DNA from: Dolomedes plantarius
Taxonomy: Eukaryota; Arthropoda; Arachnida; Araneae; Dolomedidae
Direction: 5' to 3'
DNA: 64,000 nt
NCBI GenBank assembly: GCA_907164885.2
Contig: OU015501.1
Span: 60,067,119 to 60,131,118, forward strand
The notes beneath the pieces were generated by a model, which worked only from the letters and a program-made list of their open reading frames with translations, was not told where the DNA came from and did not search any database. Below, one piece after another: positions 54,558 to 64,000 of the stretch (the stretch's first letter is position 1; the number at the start of each line of letters is the position of its first letter). The position numbers and the translations under genes are program-made.

Positions 54558-56050
54558 CACTCATGTCCGTAAATTACGGATAATTCAGAATCACACGGAA
54601 ATCGAACTCTAAAGTAAAAATTTCACCTGTAGAATTATCACACACGTCTTCAAGAATAATATGCAAATAACAAGAAGCCACCAGATGACGCCGATAGTAC
54701 GTCACAATGAGTGTAAGAGAGGGGTATATAAGAAATGGTGGCAAAGAAGTAAAATTGTTCACACGCGTTCTGTAAGCCGCTCAGTGCCATAACCGAATAA
54801 TTATGACACAAAGGACGAATGTGGATGATTTTTTACGTGGTAGAATTGTCGGCCGCCTGGAATGTGGGCGTACTCAGACGGAAGCATCCGGGGAACTTGA
54901 AATTGCCCAAAGTGTCATCTCTAGGCTTTGGCAACGATTCCAAGATGATGGAAATGTCAGAAGAAGTTACAGGACAAGTCGCCCCCGAGTTACAACGCCG
55001 AATGAGACCGGTATTTGGCAGTAACTGCCAAAAGAAGCAGACGGAGCACAGCATCCGACCTGTCTTGTCAGCTATCTGTAGCCACAGGTACCACAGTTTC
55101 AAGGCAAACCGGGACAGACGTTTCGGAAATATTGGTCTATATGCTCGCAGGCCTGTCAGATGTGTTCCACTCACGGCAACTCACTGTCGGCAGCGATTAG
55201 CCTAGAGTAGAGAACATGCAATGTGGACATCGCCACAGTGGGCTTGTGTGGTGTTTTCCGACGAGTCTAGGTTTAGCTTGCAGTCTGATTCACGTCGGAC
55301 TTTCATATGGAGAACGCCAGGTACCCGTTACCACCAAGACAACATCATTGAACGACACCGTTACGGTGGTGCAGGATTGCTCGTTTGGGGTGGGATTATA
55401 CTTAGCTCCAGAACAGATCTGCATGTTCAGATCGGAACGGTGAACGGCCACATTTATTGAGACATCATTCTGGAAAAACATGTACGTTTGTTTAGGGGTG
55501 CCATGGGCACCGAATTTTTGTTTATGGATGACAACGCCCGTCCACACCGAGCAAACATCGTAAACGAATGCCTACAATCTGAGGATATCACCCGTATGGA
55601 ATGGCCAGCATTCTCACCTGACTTGAATCCGATAGAGCATGTGTTGGACATGTTTGGCCGACGAGTTGCAGCCCATCAACCACCTCCTACATGTGTACCG
55701 GAACTTGGGAGAGCATTGCTTGCTGAGTGGAGTAATCTTCCCCTATATCAGCTCGATAATTTGATACTCAGCATGTCTAGACGTAGTACGGACTGTATTT
55801 CATCGCAAGGGAGACATACGATGTATTAACCATCATACCAACCATGTAATATTAAGTTTTTGTAAAGGAGGTATTTTTTACAATTGTTCCAGGAAGCAAA
55901 AATCGTAGTTTTTATAAATGGTATCATACATACACCATCTTTTTTGTTCTTTATCTTTTGTTTAACAAATGAGCTTTATGTCACGTTTGTTTTATTTCTG
56001 AACCTTTATTTGTCGGAGCTGGCATTATCCATAATTTATAGACATGAGTG
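54558..56050 (+). mobile_element. Tc1-like transposon (DD34E), decayed
   Basis: Ends CACTCATGTCCGTAAATTAC and the inverse of CACTCATGTCTATAAATTAT. TA precedes the left end (54556-54557); the right flank is CA. Related to the element at 6998-8534 in layout and transposase sequence. Confidence 0.9.
54803..55829 (+). pseudogene. Tc1-like transposase with two frameshifts and two nonsense codons
   Basis: MTQRTNVDDFLRGRIVGRLE begins the HTH domain. Frame changes occur near 55010 and near 55120-55130, so the N-terminal half is spread over three frames. A TAG at 55203-55205 lies where WSREH is expected, and a TGA at 55458-55460. The catalytic part is clear: D in FSDESRFSLQ, D in FMDDNARPHR, E in DLNPIEH, with 34 residues between the last two. 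It ends at TAA 55827-55829. Shares IIERHRYGGAG-type blocks with the 7233-8264 transposase. Confidence 0.9.
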
Positions 56051-56289
56051 CATTTGACAGAAATTGACCATGTGAAATACAAACAAAATATAATATTCAT
56101 CAGTAAAAATGTTTTCTTTGTTACTTAAAAAATGTATGAACTAATATGAGCACGAAACTGTTGCACAGTAACAAATAATGTTAATATTAACAATGTTATT
56201 TTTCAAAATATGATGATGTCTTTCTTATTAACAGCGCTTTCCTTTTGTAAGATGTTTGATGATTCTCTCTAAACAGAAACCAACAATAG

Positions 56290-57075
56290 TCGGCCATCAC
56301 TGCAGGGTCCCAGCGTCCTTAATAACGATGTTCCATAGTAAGGATGTCTTGGTGAAACCGTTCACCCTGTTCATGACTAACAGCACCCAAGTTTTCTGGA
56401 AAATGTCTAGGTGGGAGTGCAAAAAATGAATTTTTAGTGACATTTTACAACCCATATTCTTGTAGTTGTTCAGTAGACCAGTCACTATAGAAGCATATCC
56501 ATCGTCTTTATTGCTACCCAAAAAAAGTGAATATTGGCTCTGAAAGACGTCCAATCATCGAACGTTGGTTCTTTCAACAATTTTCTGATTTCTGGCCCAC
56601 ACTCTCCTTCACATTTGCTTCCCTCAATTTGGGAAACAGTTCCCGCAAATGCTTAAACCCGTGGCCATTTTTATCAAGAGCTTTGACAAAGTTTTTCATC
56701 AATCCCAACTTTATGTGAAGGGGAGGCAAAATGATTTTACTCGGTTCAACCAGTGGTGTATTTTTGACATTTTTCTCTCCAGGGACGTATTATTCCCATG
56801 TAGACCATTGTTTAGCTTTGTAGGGATTCTTTGTATCTCGGCTGTCCCATAGGCATAAAAAACAGTAGAATTTTGTAGACCCACCCTGTAAACCTAATAG
56901 CACTGTCACTCTTTTTAAATCGTAGCAAATCTGCCATCTATGATTTTTATATTTGACTACCGCCAGCAGCAGAGCCATATTTTAGTAAGTTTCCTTCAAG
57001 CTCACTCCATGAGCCAAAGGTACTGATGGTAGTTTGTTGCCATTATGCAAAAGCTCTGCTTTCAGGCCATAAATT
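56290..57075 (-). pseudogene. Relic of a repeated arthropod protein family of unknown function
   Basis: In order on the minus strand, in changing frames: KAELLHNGNKLPSVPLAHGV (about 57050), KYKNHRWQICYDLKRV then FYCFLCLWDSRD (56963-56850), KIILPPLHIKLGLMKNFVKA (about 56740-56680), GPEIRKLL, MGCKMSLKIHFLHSHLD (about 56460-56405), GERFHQDI-like and MADYCW. I recognise this set from many unannotated arthropod proteins. At least three frameshifts and stops. Function unknown; its high copy number suggests a mobile or viral-like origin, but that is a guess. Confidence 0.7.
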
Positions 57076-57470
57076 TTTTTTAATTACAAATCAGATACAA
57101 AATGGCTGTTGGTGCAATTAAAGAAGCCTTGATGTGTGATTATGAGGCGTCATGCTTTAACTATCTTTAAAAACATATGACTACTATACCTTTTTGCTCC
57201 TTAGAATAATCAAGAGAGTTGATGACCCACAATTATTTAACGGAAAATATTTTTTTGTCTAAGTTCAACACGGGCTGATTATTAAATTCTAGTCAATCAA
57301 GATGGCATTCGAGAGACCACGATGACAGTCGATTTTAAACTTCTAAGTACAGGCAAAATTTTTAAACAATTCATCCACAATATCCCATTAGGCGTAAATA
57401 TTTGCATACCATATTTTAACGACCTGTTGATCAAATCAGCATCAAAAGAGCGCTTGTTCTAACTACGTAA
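57076..57470. other. Possible upstream continuation of the 56290 relic, unclear
   Basis: Weak minus-strand coding texture but no convincing motif. Confidence 0.25.
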
Positions 57471-57471
57471 A

Positions 57472-57566
57472 GACCTGTTCACATTGAAGTCCGTTAGCGT
57501 AAACGTAAAACTATTGAAATATATTTAACCAATGACAAACCTCCAAATGATAAGACCATGGTATAA
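57472..57566. mobile_element. Foldback MITE, 5' half only
   Basis: cctgttcacattgaagtccg, cgtaaacgtaaaactattga and accaatgacaaacctccaaa match the left half of the 57901 copy. Right half missing. Confidence 0.75.
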
Positions 57567-57844
57567 TTTTAAATTCTTGTACATGTGATCGCTCAGTCTG
57601 AAGTTTCCTTCCTAGGTTTCCTAATCACCCCCTCTGGAATTGTACATGTTCCATTTAAAGTAGAAGAATTCTCTGAATTTCCTTCACTAGTTGCAGATTT
57701 CGACGTTTCTTTACCAATGAAAAAATTTTCCAGTATTTTCTCCCCATAACCGGTAACACACTGTCATCTCCGAAGGATTTTTTGAAAAATGTATTATCCC
57801 ATGAAACGAAATTTAATTAATAACATACGATCAGTGTTAAATGG

Positions 57845-58211
57845 ATCATTTGACGGCAGCAACTTTAAGTTATGAGTCACCAAATTATCCTCGAACATTA
57901 AGGCCTGTTCACATTGCAGTCCGTTAGCGTAAACGTAAAAGTATTGAAATATATTTAACCAATGATAAACATCCAAACGATTAGCAATGAAATTGTTAAG
58001 GCCTATGATTGGTTTATTTCCGTCTCAGCGCCTTTTTTCCTTTTACGCTTATGCTAACGGACTGCAATGTGAATAGGCCTTTAATGGTAAATGTTTCAGA
58101 CGGTGAGATCAGCACCATGCTCCTGGCACATACAGTGAATGATAACAGACCGTTAGCATATTTTTCGCGTAAGATACCCCAAAAAGAAAAAAATACAGCA
58201 CGTAAGGTATA
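57845..58211 (+). pseudogene. Retroelement RNase H-region fragment split by a MITE (Ty3/gypsy-like)
   Basis: Downstream of the MITE, 58084-58211 reads a segment with LMVNVSDGEI and RPLAYFSRKIPQKEKN, the pattern around the start of the RNase H domain in Ty3/gypsy polyproteins (DAS...PLAYFSRKL). The short segment 57845-57900 upstream continues in frame once the 180-bp MITE and one TTA are ignored. Only about 60 residues remain; no LTRs identified. Confidence 0.55.
57901..58080. mobile_element. Foldback MITE, PIF/Harbinger-like, with TTA duplication
   Basis: Ends AGGCCTGTTCACATTGCAG and CTGCAATGTGAATAGGCCT. TTA on both sides (57898-57900 and 58081-58083). Same family as 53502 and 53680; the arms include gtaaacgtaaaagtattg-type and accaatgat / attggt blocks. 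Confidence 0.9.
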
Positions 58212-58212
58212 A

Positions 58213-58970
58213 AGATACTTGAAATGCATTGATTCGTCAAACATTTTCGACATTATTTTTGTTAGGGACTTTCAAATAATCCCTCAAAAATGGACTGTAT
58301 TAAAAAATTATTAAACATATAATATTTTGTCTTATACAATAAAATGGATCCCCAAGGCTCAATAATAAAAGTGAGCACGACAGCTCACTACACAAGAGCA
58401 CGATAGCTCGAAAGGCGAGGGCACGATATCTCGTAAAACACTACTAACTGACTTCGAACAGTGCAACAGGTTGATTAAATACACAAGCACGTGTACGTCG
58501 CCAATTCTCAAGATGAGCCATGTTCTTGGCGACATATCGCCCGGGTTGGGGAATTTTTCGAGCATTAAAATCTCGATCATTTACATCCCGGCCCCCGTTG
58601 AAGGTCTTAACATTCAACACAGCTTGCAATTTTTACATAAGTTGCATCACACAAGGTACAATAATCAATTTTAAAGTATAATTAAAATACAATAAATAAA
58701 GTTATAGACTTAAAAATATTAAACAATTGAGTAAAATATAAAATGAATACAATACAATGACATATAATTCTAAAAAACATAGCGAGTTAGCTTAATAAGA
58801 GGTACAGTTTAAATGGCATAAGGTAAAGTCCCTTGAATCTTGATTCAATAAAATATAGATATATAAACACAACCACTATTCCTCTATAACGATGACACAG
58901 CCAAGTATTTAATTATCAGTTTCAACAGGCAGAATACAGAGTTTCGAGATGGGTCTTTTCAACTTCTGTC
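58213..58970. other. Unassigned DNA with short iterated motif
   Basis: About 58370-58440 repeats gagcacgayagctc-like units three times. The rest shows no recognised feature. Confidence 0.35.
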
Positions 58971-58973
58971 ATC

Positions 58974-59399
58974 TCACCATTGGCGGCGGAGACGTCTGTG
59001 GTTCTGCGTCAAAGGTAGACAAAGCAATGGACGTCTTGCGGACAGACCACTCTGCTGTAAACGGCGTCGAATGGTACGCGCAGACACTGGATGATGCGTT
59101 ACAGACTGCATGTGCTGTGCTATGGTTCGTGATGTGACTGAGCGATCCGTCACTGCCATGCGCACAATTTGCCTGTCATCACGTGAAGTGGTGCGCTGAG
59201 GTGGATGCGATCGAACACGCCGGTCCGTCGTACCCTCCTGCATACAACGATCACATATCCGCATTACAGTTGTTTGGTTTCGTCCAACACGACTACCGAT
59301 TTTCCTGAAAGATAATCCACACTCTCGGTAGGCCACTATCCTTCCTCTGTCGAACTCGGATACTTGATCAAAAGATGATCGCTGTTTTCGACGAGGCAT
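58974..59399 (-). pseudogene. Tc1-like transposase, N-terminal DNA-binding half
   Basis: From MPRRKQRSSFDQVSEFDRGR through a paired HTH (FRKIGSRVGRNQTTVMRI; SARTIRRRLQQSGL) to LPLTQNHRRLRRQW, where a TGA follows and similarity is lost. No DDE residues. Distinct from the other Tc1 copies here. Confidence 0.88.
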
Positions 59400-59631
59400 A
59401 ATTGATCGTTTTTTTGAAAAAACCACAAGAAAAACACAATTGCCGAACTTGAAATCGTCGAAATCTCCAAGCCTTAAATAGCGTTTTGAAGTGGCGCCAC
59501 AGGCGCGAGTGATGTGCGTCTGCGCTGAAATTCTAATCATTTGCATATCTCACCTCCGCTAATACATGTTGTAAATTTCATGTTATTTGCGTGTTTCCTT
59601 CAGGGTGTTGCATTTACAGTGGCCAGCAGTG
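58974..59631 (-). mobile_element. Tc1-like transposon, one half only
   Basis: The minus-strand left end is CACTGCTGGCCACTGTAAATG at 59631, bordered by TA (59632-59633). Homology stops at about 58974; the catalytic half and second TIR are missing. Confidence 0.85.
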
Positions 59632-59639
59632 TAGTTTGG

Positions 59640-60966
59640 GTGAAGCAATGGCGACACTGAGTGTATGTAAACAAATTGGAAGGAGATATTGGAGATAACC
59701 GGTTTCTGGACCGAAACCCTTCAGACAAGAAGTTTTTTTGTACGTCACAGTCCACTATTTGGAAAATGAAAAATTAGCTTCCTGCACCATTGGAGTCTTT
59801 GAAATGGACCAGAGAAATACTGGAGATTACATTTCTTCAAGAATCCTTCATATCCTGCAGTACTGGGGTTTGAAAAAAGAAAAACTAGATTCAGTGGTCA
59901 CTGATGGAGGATCGAATATGGTTAAAGTCGTGGAAATTGCTTTTGGTAGAAAAAAACATGTAATAAGTTTTGCTCATTTCCTCGATTTGGTCACTTACCG
60001 TTCAATTGAAGCCGTACCAGAGCTCGTGTCACTAAATGTAAAGGTGAAGAAAGTGGTGACCTGGTTCAAACACAGTGTTCGGGCTTCATATGAATTGAGA
60101 GCAGAAAGTAATCTGAAACTCATGCAGAGTGTGGAAATACGGGCGAATTCTACATACGAAATGATCGAGCGTTTTCTAAGCCTCAGCTCGACACTCAACA
60201 ACATCATCCACCGACACGCATCGGCACCAAGCATGACAACAGCTGCAGAGAACCAAGATTTTCAGGAAATCATCCCGATTCTTGAGCCTCTCCTAAATGC
60301 CACAAACAGTTATCAGGAGATAAATATGAATCAGTATCGCGATTCCAATAGCAACCATAGTAGAAAATAAAATTTCCAAGATGTCACCTACGTCTAATTT
60401 TGGCCTCAATCTGTAGGAAGGAATCTTGGAAGTGGCAAAAAACGGTTCATGGTTGAGAATATAATAGCACTGGCCGTAAGTACGTTATTGGACCCCCAAT
60501 GGAAGACATTATACTGCAGGGACCCTGAGACTACTACCAAAGCAATTCGAGAACTGAAAGGAATTTTGAAAAGCGCCCATTCACCGAAAAGTGGACACAG
60601 TTCCGGTTCTGACAATGGAGAAGGATCTTAATCATCTTTCTTTGGTGAACACTCCAAAATGGTTCAGAAAACTTGGAAGCATCGGAGTTCTTTAGGTAGC
60701 TCAGATTTTTCTGATGAGCTTGCCTTCTATTTGCGATCCTCTGCAGAAGCTGACATCAACAAGTGTCCGCTTTCTTTTTGGAGTAAATCAATTGGATTGT
60801 ATCCGGAACTATGAGGGGTTGCCAAGCGATATTTGGCTGCGACTTCATCATCAGTGCCATCTGAAAGAATTTTTTCTCAAGCCAGCAATATAATTAATTC
60901 AACCAGAAATCGTCTCACATTGAATAATCTTCTTTCCTCCACTCAGTGGCAGAAGAATTCTTTTTA
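59640..60966 (+). pseudogene. hAT transposase (ZBED1/4-like), N-truncated
   Basis: 59738-60370 is open, with VTVHYLENEKLASCTIGVFE, DSVVTDGGSNMVKVVEIAFG, a worn CFAHTLNLV block (SFAHFLDLV) and VKKVVTWFKHSVRAS. A frameshift near 60370 leads to 60449-60631 (LDPQWKTLYCRDPE) and then, after more breaks, SSSVPSERIFSQASNIINST and RNRLTLNNLL at about 60850-60930, the hAT dimerisation signature. The BED finger and start are missing; the Tc1 half-element lies directly upstream. Confidence 0.85.
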
Positions 60967-60980
60967 AAAATTACTTTGTA

Positions 60981-61963
60981 CAGTGATTTCCGCTTATAAG
61001 AATCACGTTTGTTATTACTGTTTTTGATTCTTATAAGCGGTTGATTCTTATACCCGAAATTTAGGTTTTTGGACAGGCACACACACACCTATATATACAT
61101 ATATTAGATAATTTACCATAAAATACTCTTTAATTTACATTAATTATATTTAATTAAAATTATTTTTTATAGTTTTAAAAATACAACTTAATTTTTAGAC
61201 CTATAAGTAGATACACATGATTATAGTAAGAGAAGAAAAAAATACAATATTTGTTACAAGGTTCAACATACCTGCTTAACAGTTTTAACATTTCAACTAC
61301 AGGAAGGGAGCAAGAAAAAGTTTTCTACGGTAGTTTGACGTAATGAATTTTTCAAGAGGCTGTTTCAATACTTTTTCAATGCTTATAGTCTCAGATGAAG
61401 ATTCACCTTCTAGCTTACGTTCCTGGGTTTGATAACGTGCTGAATCTACTATTGTCACGTTTTCCTGAATGATAGTGGACACTTCGCCGAAGATTTATGT
61501 GTTTTAGGGTCCAGGAAGCCGCAACCAGGCTGTGGGAGGTGGGAAAAAAGAGTTCCTGTTTTTGTTTGGCAGTGGAGAAAAGTGAAATCGGACTCGGACG
61601 GGTAAAGATGCCCCTGGGTCAAGCTAATAGGACAGTGTTGTGGTAAAGAGTTTAAGGGGAAACTATTATGTTATGTCTAATAAAGAAAGGTGTGAATTTT
61701 ACGACTATATTCCATCCCATCTTATCAATATTTCTTTTTAAAAAAAAGAAAGAACTTCGTGCTTTTTGAGGGTTTAAGTAGCTTTTTTTGAAAAATGAAA
61801 GGAAAGGGAAGAGTGTAAACTGATTCTTAAAACCGGTGGATTGATTCTTTAAAGAATCATAATTTTAACATAGAAATAATACATTTGTTTTTGTTTTCGC
61901 GATATTGATTCTTATAAACGGTTGATTCTTATAACCAGTGATCACTATAAGCGGTGGTTACTG
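60981..61963. mobile_element. pogo-type TIR element, internally decayed
   Basis: Ends CAGTGATTTCCGCTTATAAG and ataagcggtggttactg are inverted and bordered by TA (60979-60980 and 61964-61965). gattcttataagcggttgat is repeated inside near both ends. Starts 15 bases past the hAT stop. A minus frame at 61297-61482 has no clear motif. Confidence 0.75.
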
Positions 61964-61965
61964 TA

Positions 61966-62613
61966 TATATTAGAAATTATTTGTATTAAAAGAAATAAAT
62001 AATGTTTTTAAGTTTAATTCTTTTGCCTGATTTACTTATGTATCTTTTTTAAATTAAATTTTTTAGATAAGCTATTCACAATTTAAATCACTTCTGGGCT
62101 TTCATAAATTAAAATAATTAATGATAATATTTTAATTAAGTAATTTTTTATTTTATATTTGGATACAATAATTCACCTGTCTTCAACTCTATACTTCTAA
62201 TAAATACCAAACTCAAGATATTTCAAAATATTTAGCCTTGTTTACTTGATTGATATGAAACTTTCTGAGAGGTTTTGTAGTGGAACTGACTTTCAAACAC
62301 CTTAGTAAAATGGGATGATGTGGTATATAATTCTTACTGTATAAAAGTTATAGGCCAATTCCACCATCAATTTTTATTCTTACTGGAGTAATTTGCTCCA
62401 TTTTGGCTCGTTTTCAGGAAGTCCTCAGAGAACTTTATTTAAAATGAAAAAAGTTTTATCCTTTAAATTTAAAAATCTCCAACTCAAAATAACATGAACG
62501 ATCAGCTTCAAAAGATGTTTGTCTTAGGGAGTAAACATCTACACACGTAGTAAATATGATGAAAAAGACTTTTAAGATTAAACTATCAGGAAGAAAACTT
62601 CATTGTGGAATTG
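61966..62613. other. AT-rich spacer, nothing recognised
   Basis: No supported feature. Confidence 0.45.
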
Positions 62614-62621
62614 GCCTATTA

Positions 62622-62809
62622 CAGTGGTTCCCAACCTTATTCAGCTGGCGACCCACCTTTCCTTATCGGAATACCTCCACGGTCCATGGTGGAGTAAAAA
62701 ACCTTATTTGTATCATATCGCTTCCTTATGTATATATAATATACTATCAAATATTGCAAAAATAAATAAATAACTAACTAACTAAATAAATAATAAATAA
62801 ATAAATAAA

Positions 62810-62864
<55 letters not shown>

Positions 62865-63161
62865 TTTTTTGAAGATACAGATTGATTATTGATAAACAAT
62901 TTGTGTTCTGATTTGAAAATGGTTGACAAAATATAAGCACTTTGTAGCAAAACAGTTATTTATTTAACAATAGATATACGTTTGCAATATATGCAACAAA
63001 TGCTTTCATACTCACTAACAAGTGTTCCTAGGTGAAGATAAAAATTACTATTATAAAAGTACACAAAGACCATTTTAATAGTTTTAGGATCAAGTCACGA
63101 CCCACCTGTAACCCTTCCGTGACCCACTAATGGGTCGCGACCCACCGGTTGGGAACCGCTG
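62622..63161. mobile_element. hAT-type MITE with central microsatellite
   Basis: Ends CAGTGGTTCCCAACCTTATT and CCGGTTGGGAACCGCTG are inverted. 8-bp flanks gcctatta and gcctataa match at 7 of 8. gcgacccacc occurs near both ends. (AAAT)n and (TA)n tracts lie at 62760-62861. Confidence 0.9.
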
Positions 63162-63560
63162 GCCTATAACTTTTATTTAACATTGTTGTTCCAGTCTGAT
63201 CGTCTCCGGACCATAGGACAACTAAATTAACTGAGTTGCCTAGGCCAACGCCTTCAAACTCAGATTTTTCATGAAAATAACATCGAAGAGCTGGATCGTC
63301 TCCGGACTTTTCCTTCTTCGATTATATTAACTTTTTGTTTATTTTTAATCATAAACTGTACCCAATGTAATTCTACTGACAGCTGCTGTAGTGAATTGTA
63401 GCGCAAGATTTCTATAAATAGATCACTTCCTGTGTAGCGCGCATGCGCATTGATTTTCAGCACATCGGATTCCCGCGTTAAGTGAATTTTGTGACACTTC
63501 GAAAAGGTTCTTCTTACTATAAAGAGCACATTCTATATTCATTAAATGTTATTCTTAATA

Positions 63561-64000
63561 CAGTTGGCTCTCTGTTTAACGACTTTCAAGGGACCGTGAA
63601 AAATCGTTCTTAAGTAGAGATCGTCCTTAAACAGAATTTGTGAAAAAATAACATTTCCCTCCACACTTTACAGGCTTAGGACTGCCAGTGTATTTCTTAA
63701 TATATTGGCGTGTTTAAAAATGTTATTTTTATTATCATTATTATTTTATTCACAAGAAGTTATTTTAAATTACATTGAAAAAAAGTGTACAAACAATACA
63801 ATAAATTCAATAAATTACATTTTAAAAAAGTCAAAAAGTGTTGATTGCTTCATTTTTCGCCTTGTTTCGTTATCCTCTTTTCCAGATTTTCTAAAATGTT
63901 AAATGTGTCATCTTCCATATTCGATGTAATATAGCGTCGGAGAACATCTAGAGCAGAAGTTGCATCTGTGTAAGACAATGGCAGTGTCTCGTTTTCCGTG
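63561..64000 (-). mobile_element. Tigger-type transposon, 3' end, runs off the window
   Basis: Terminus CAGTTGGCTCTCTGTTTAAC at 63561 bordered by TA (63559-63560). Matches the MITE at 46915. Carries the end of a transposase on the minus strand. Confidence 0.85.
63850..64000 (-). CDS. Tigger/pogo-type transposase, C-terminal end (partial)
   Basis: Minus-strand frame open from the window edge to TGA at 63852-63850, about 49 residues. YTDATSALDVLRRYITSNME followed by LENLEKRI resembles the conserved C-terminal helix pair of Tigger/jerky transposases (ALxxLRRFxES...LxxLExxI). It lies about 290 bp inside the element's 3' terminus, as expected. Intactness upstream is unknown. Confidence 0.7.
   Translation of the reverse strand, partial: TENETLPLSYTDATSALDVLRRYITSNMEDDTFNILENLEKRITKQGEK

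Overview
The window is eukaryotic nuclear DNA: AT-rich, intron-bearing, with long (TA)n arrays and many degraded class II transposons and tRNA-derived SINEs. The transposon set (Tc1/mariner, pogo/Tigger, hAT, piggyBac, PIF/Harbinger-type MITEs, a Helitron-like element) and a recurrent arthropod protein family at about 56.3-57.1 kb point to an arthropod. A chelicerate (spider or horseshoe crab type) is my best guess, but it is inference. There are no prokaryotic features, rRNA genes, functional tRNA genes or CRISPR arrays.

The only host gene I can support is a four-exon UBE2L3 (UbcH7) ubiquitin-conjugating enzyme on the minus strand. Exon 1 is 53385-53411, exon 2 is 44334-44429, exon 3 is 41012-41198 and exon 4 is 37143-37297. 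All junctions are GT-AG and the product is 154 aa, the family length. Cys86, Phe63, Pro88 and His119 are all present. About 33.4-37.1 kb, below the stop codon, is repeat-poor and may include the 3' UTR.

Region by region. 1-17.7 kb: microsatellites, two tRNA-SINEs, a Tc1 element with one nonsense codon (6998-8534), paired palindromic MITEs (11777-12187), a second Tc1 element (14416-15604), a pogo-type TIR element holding a piggyBac fragment, and a Helitron-like element. 17.9-20.8 kb: a complete but dead hAT element with 8-bp target duplications. 21.5-33.2 kb: small MITEs, a second SINE family, a tandem duplication and a Tigger remnant. 33.4-53.4 kb: UBE2L3 and its introns. These hold a hAT pseudogene, several MITEs and a three-level nest (SINE in hAT element in unclassified TIR element). 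53.5-64 kb: a MITE nested in its own kind just upstream of UBE2L3, a third Tc1 element, the arthropod repeat protein pseudogene, foldback MITEs (one inside a Ty3/gypsy-like fragment), a Tc1 fragment, a second hAT pseudogene, another pogo-type remnant, a hAT MITE, and the 3' end of a Tigger-type element running off the window.

An operon-like functional system is not visible. The interest lies in the nested insertion history, the hairpin elements around UBE2L3 and a few unclassified elements. All family assignments are by eye, without database searches.
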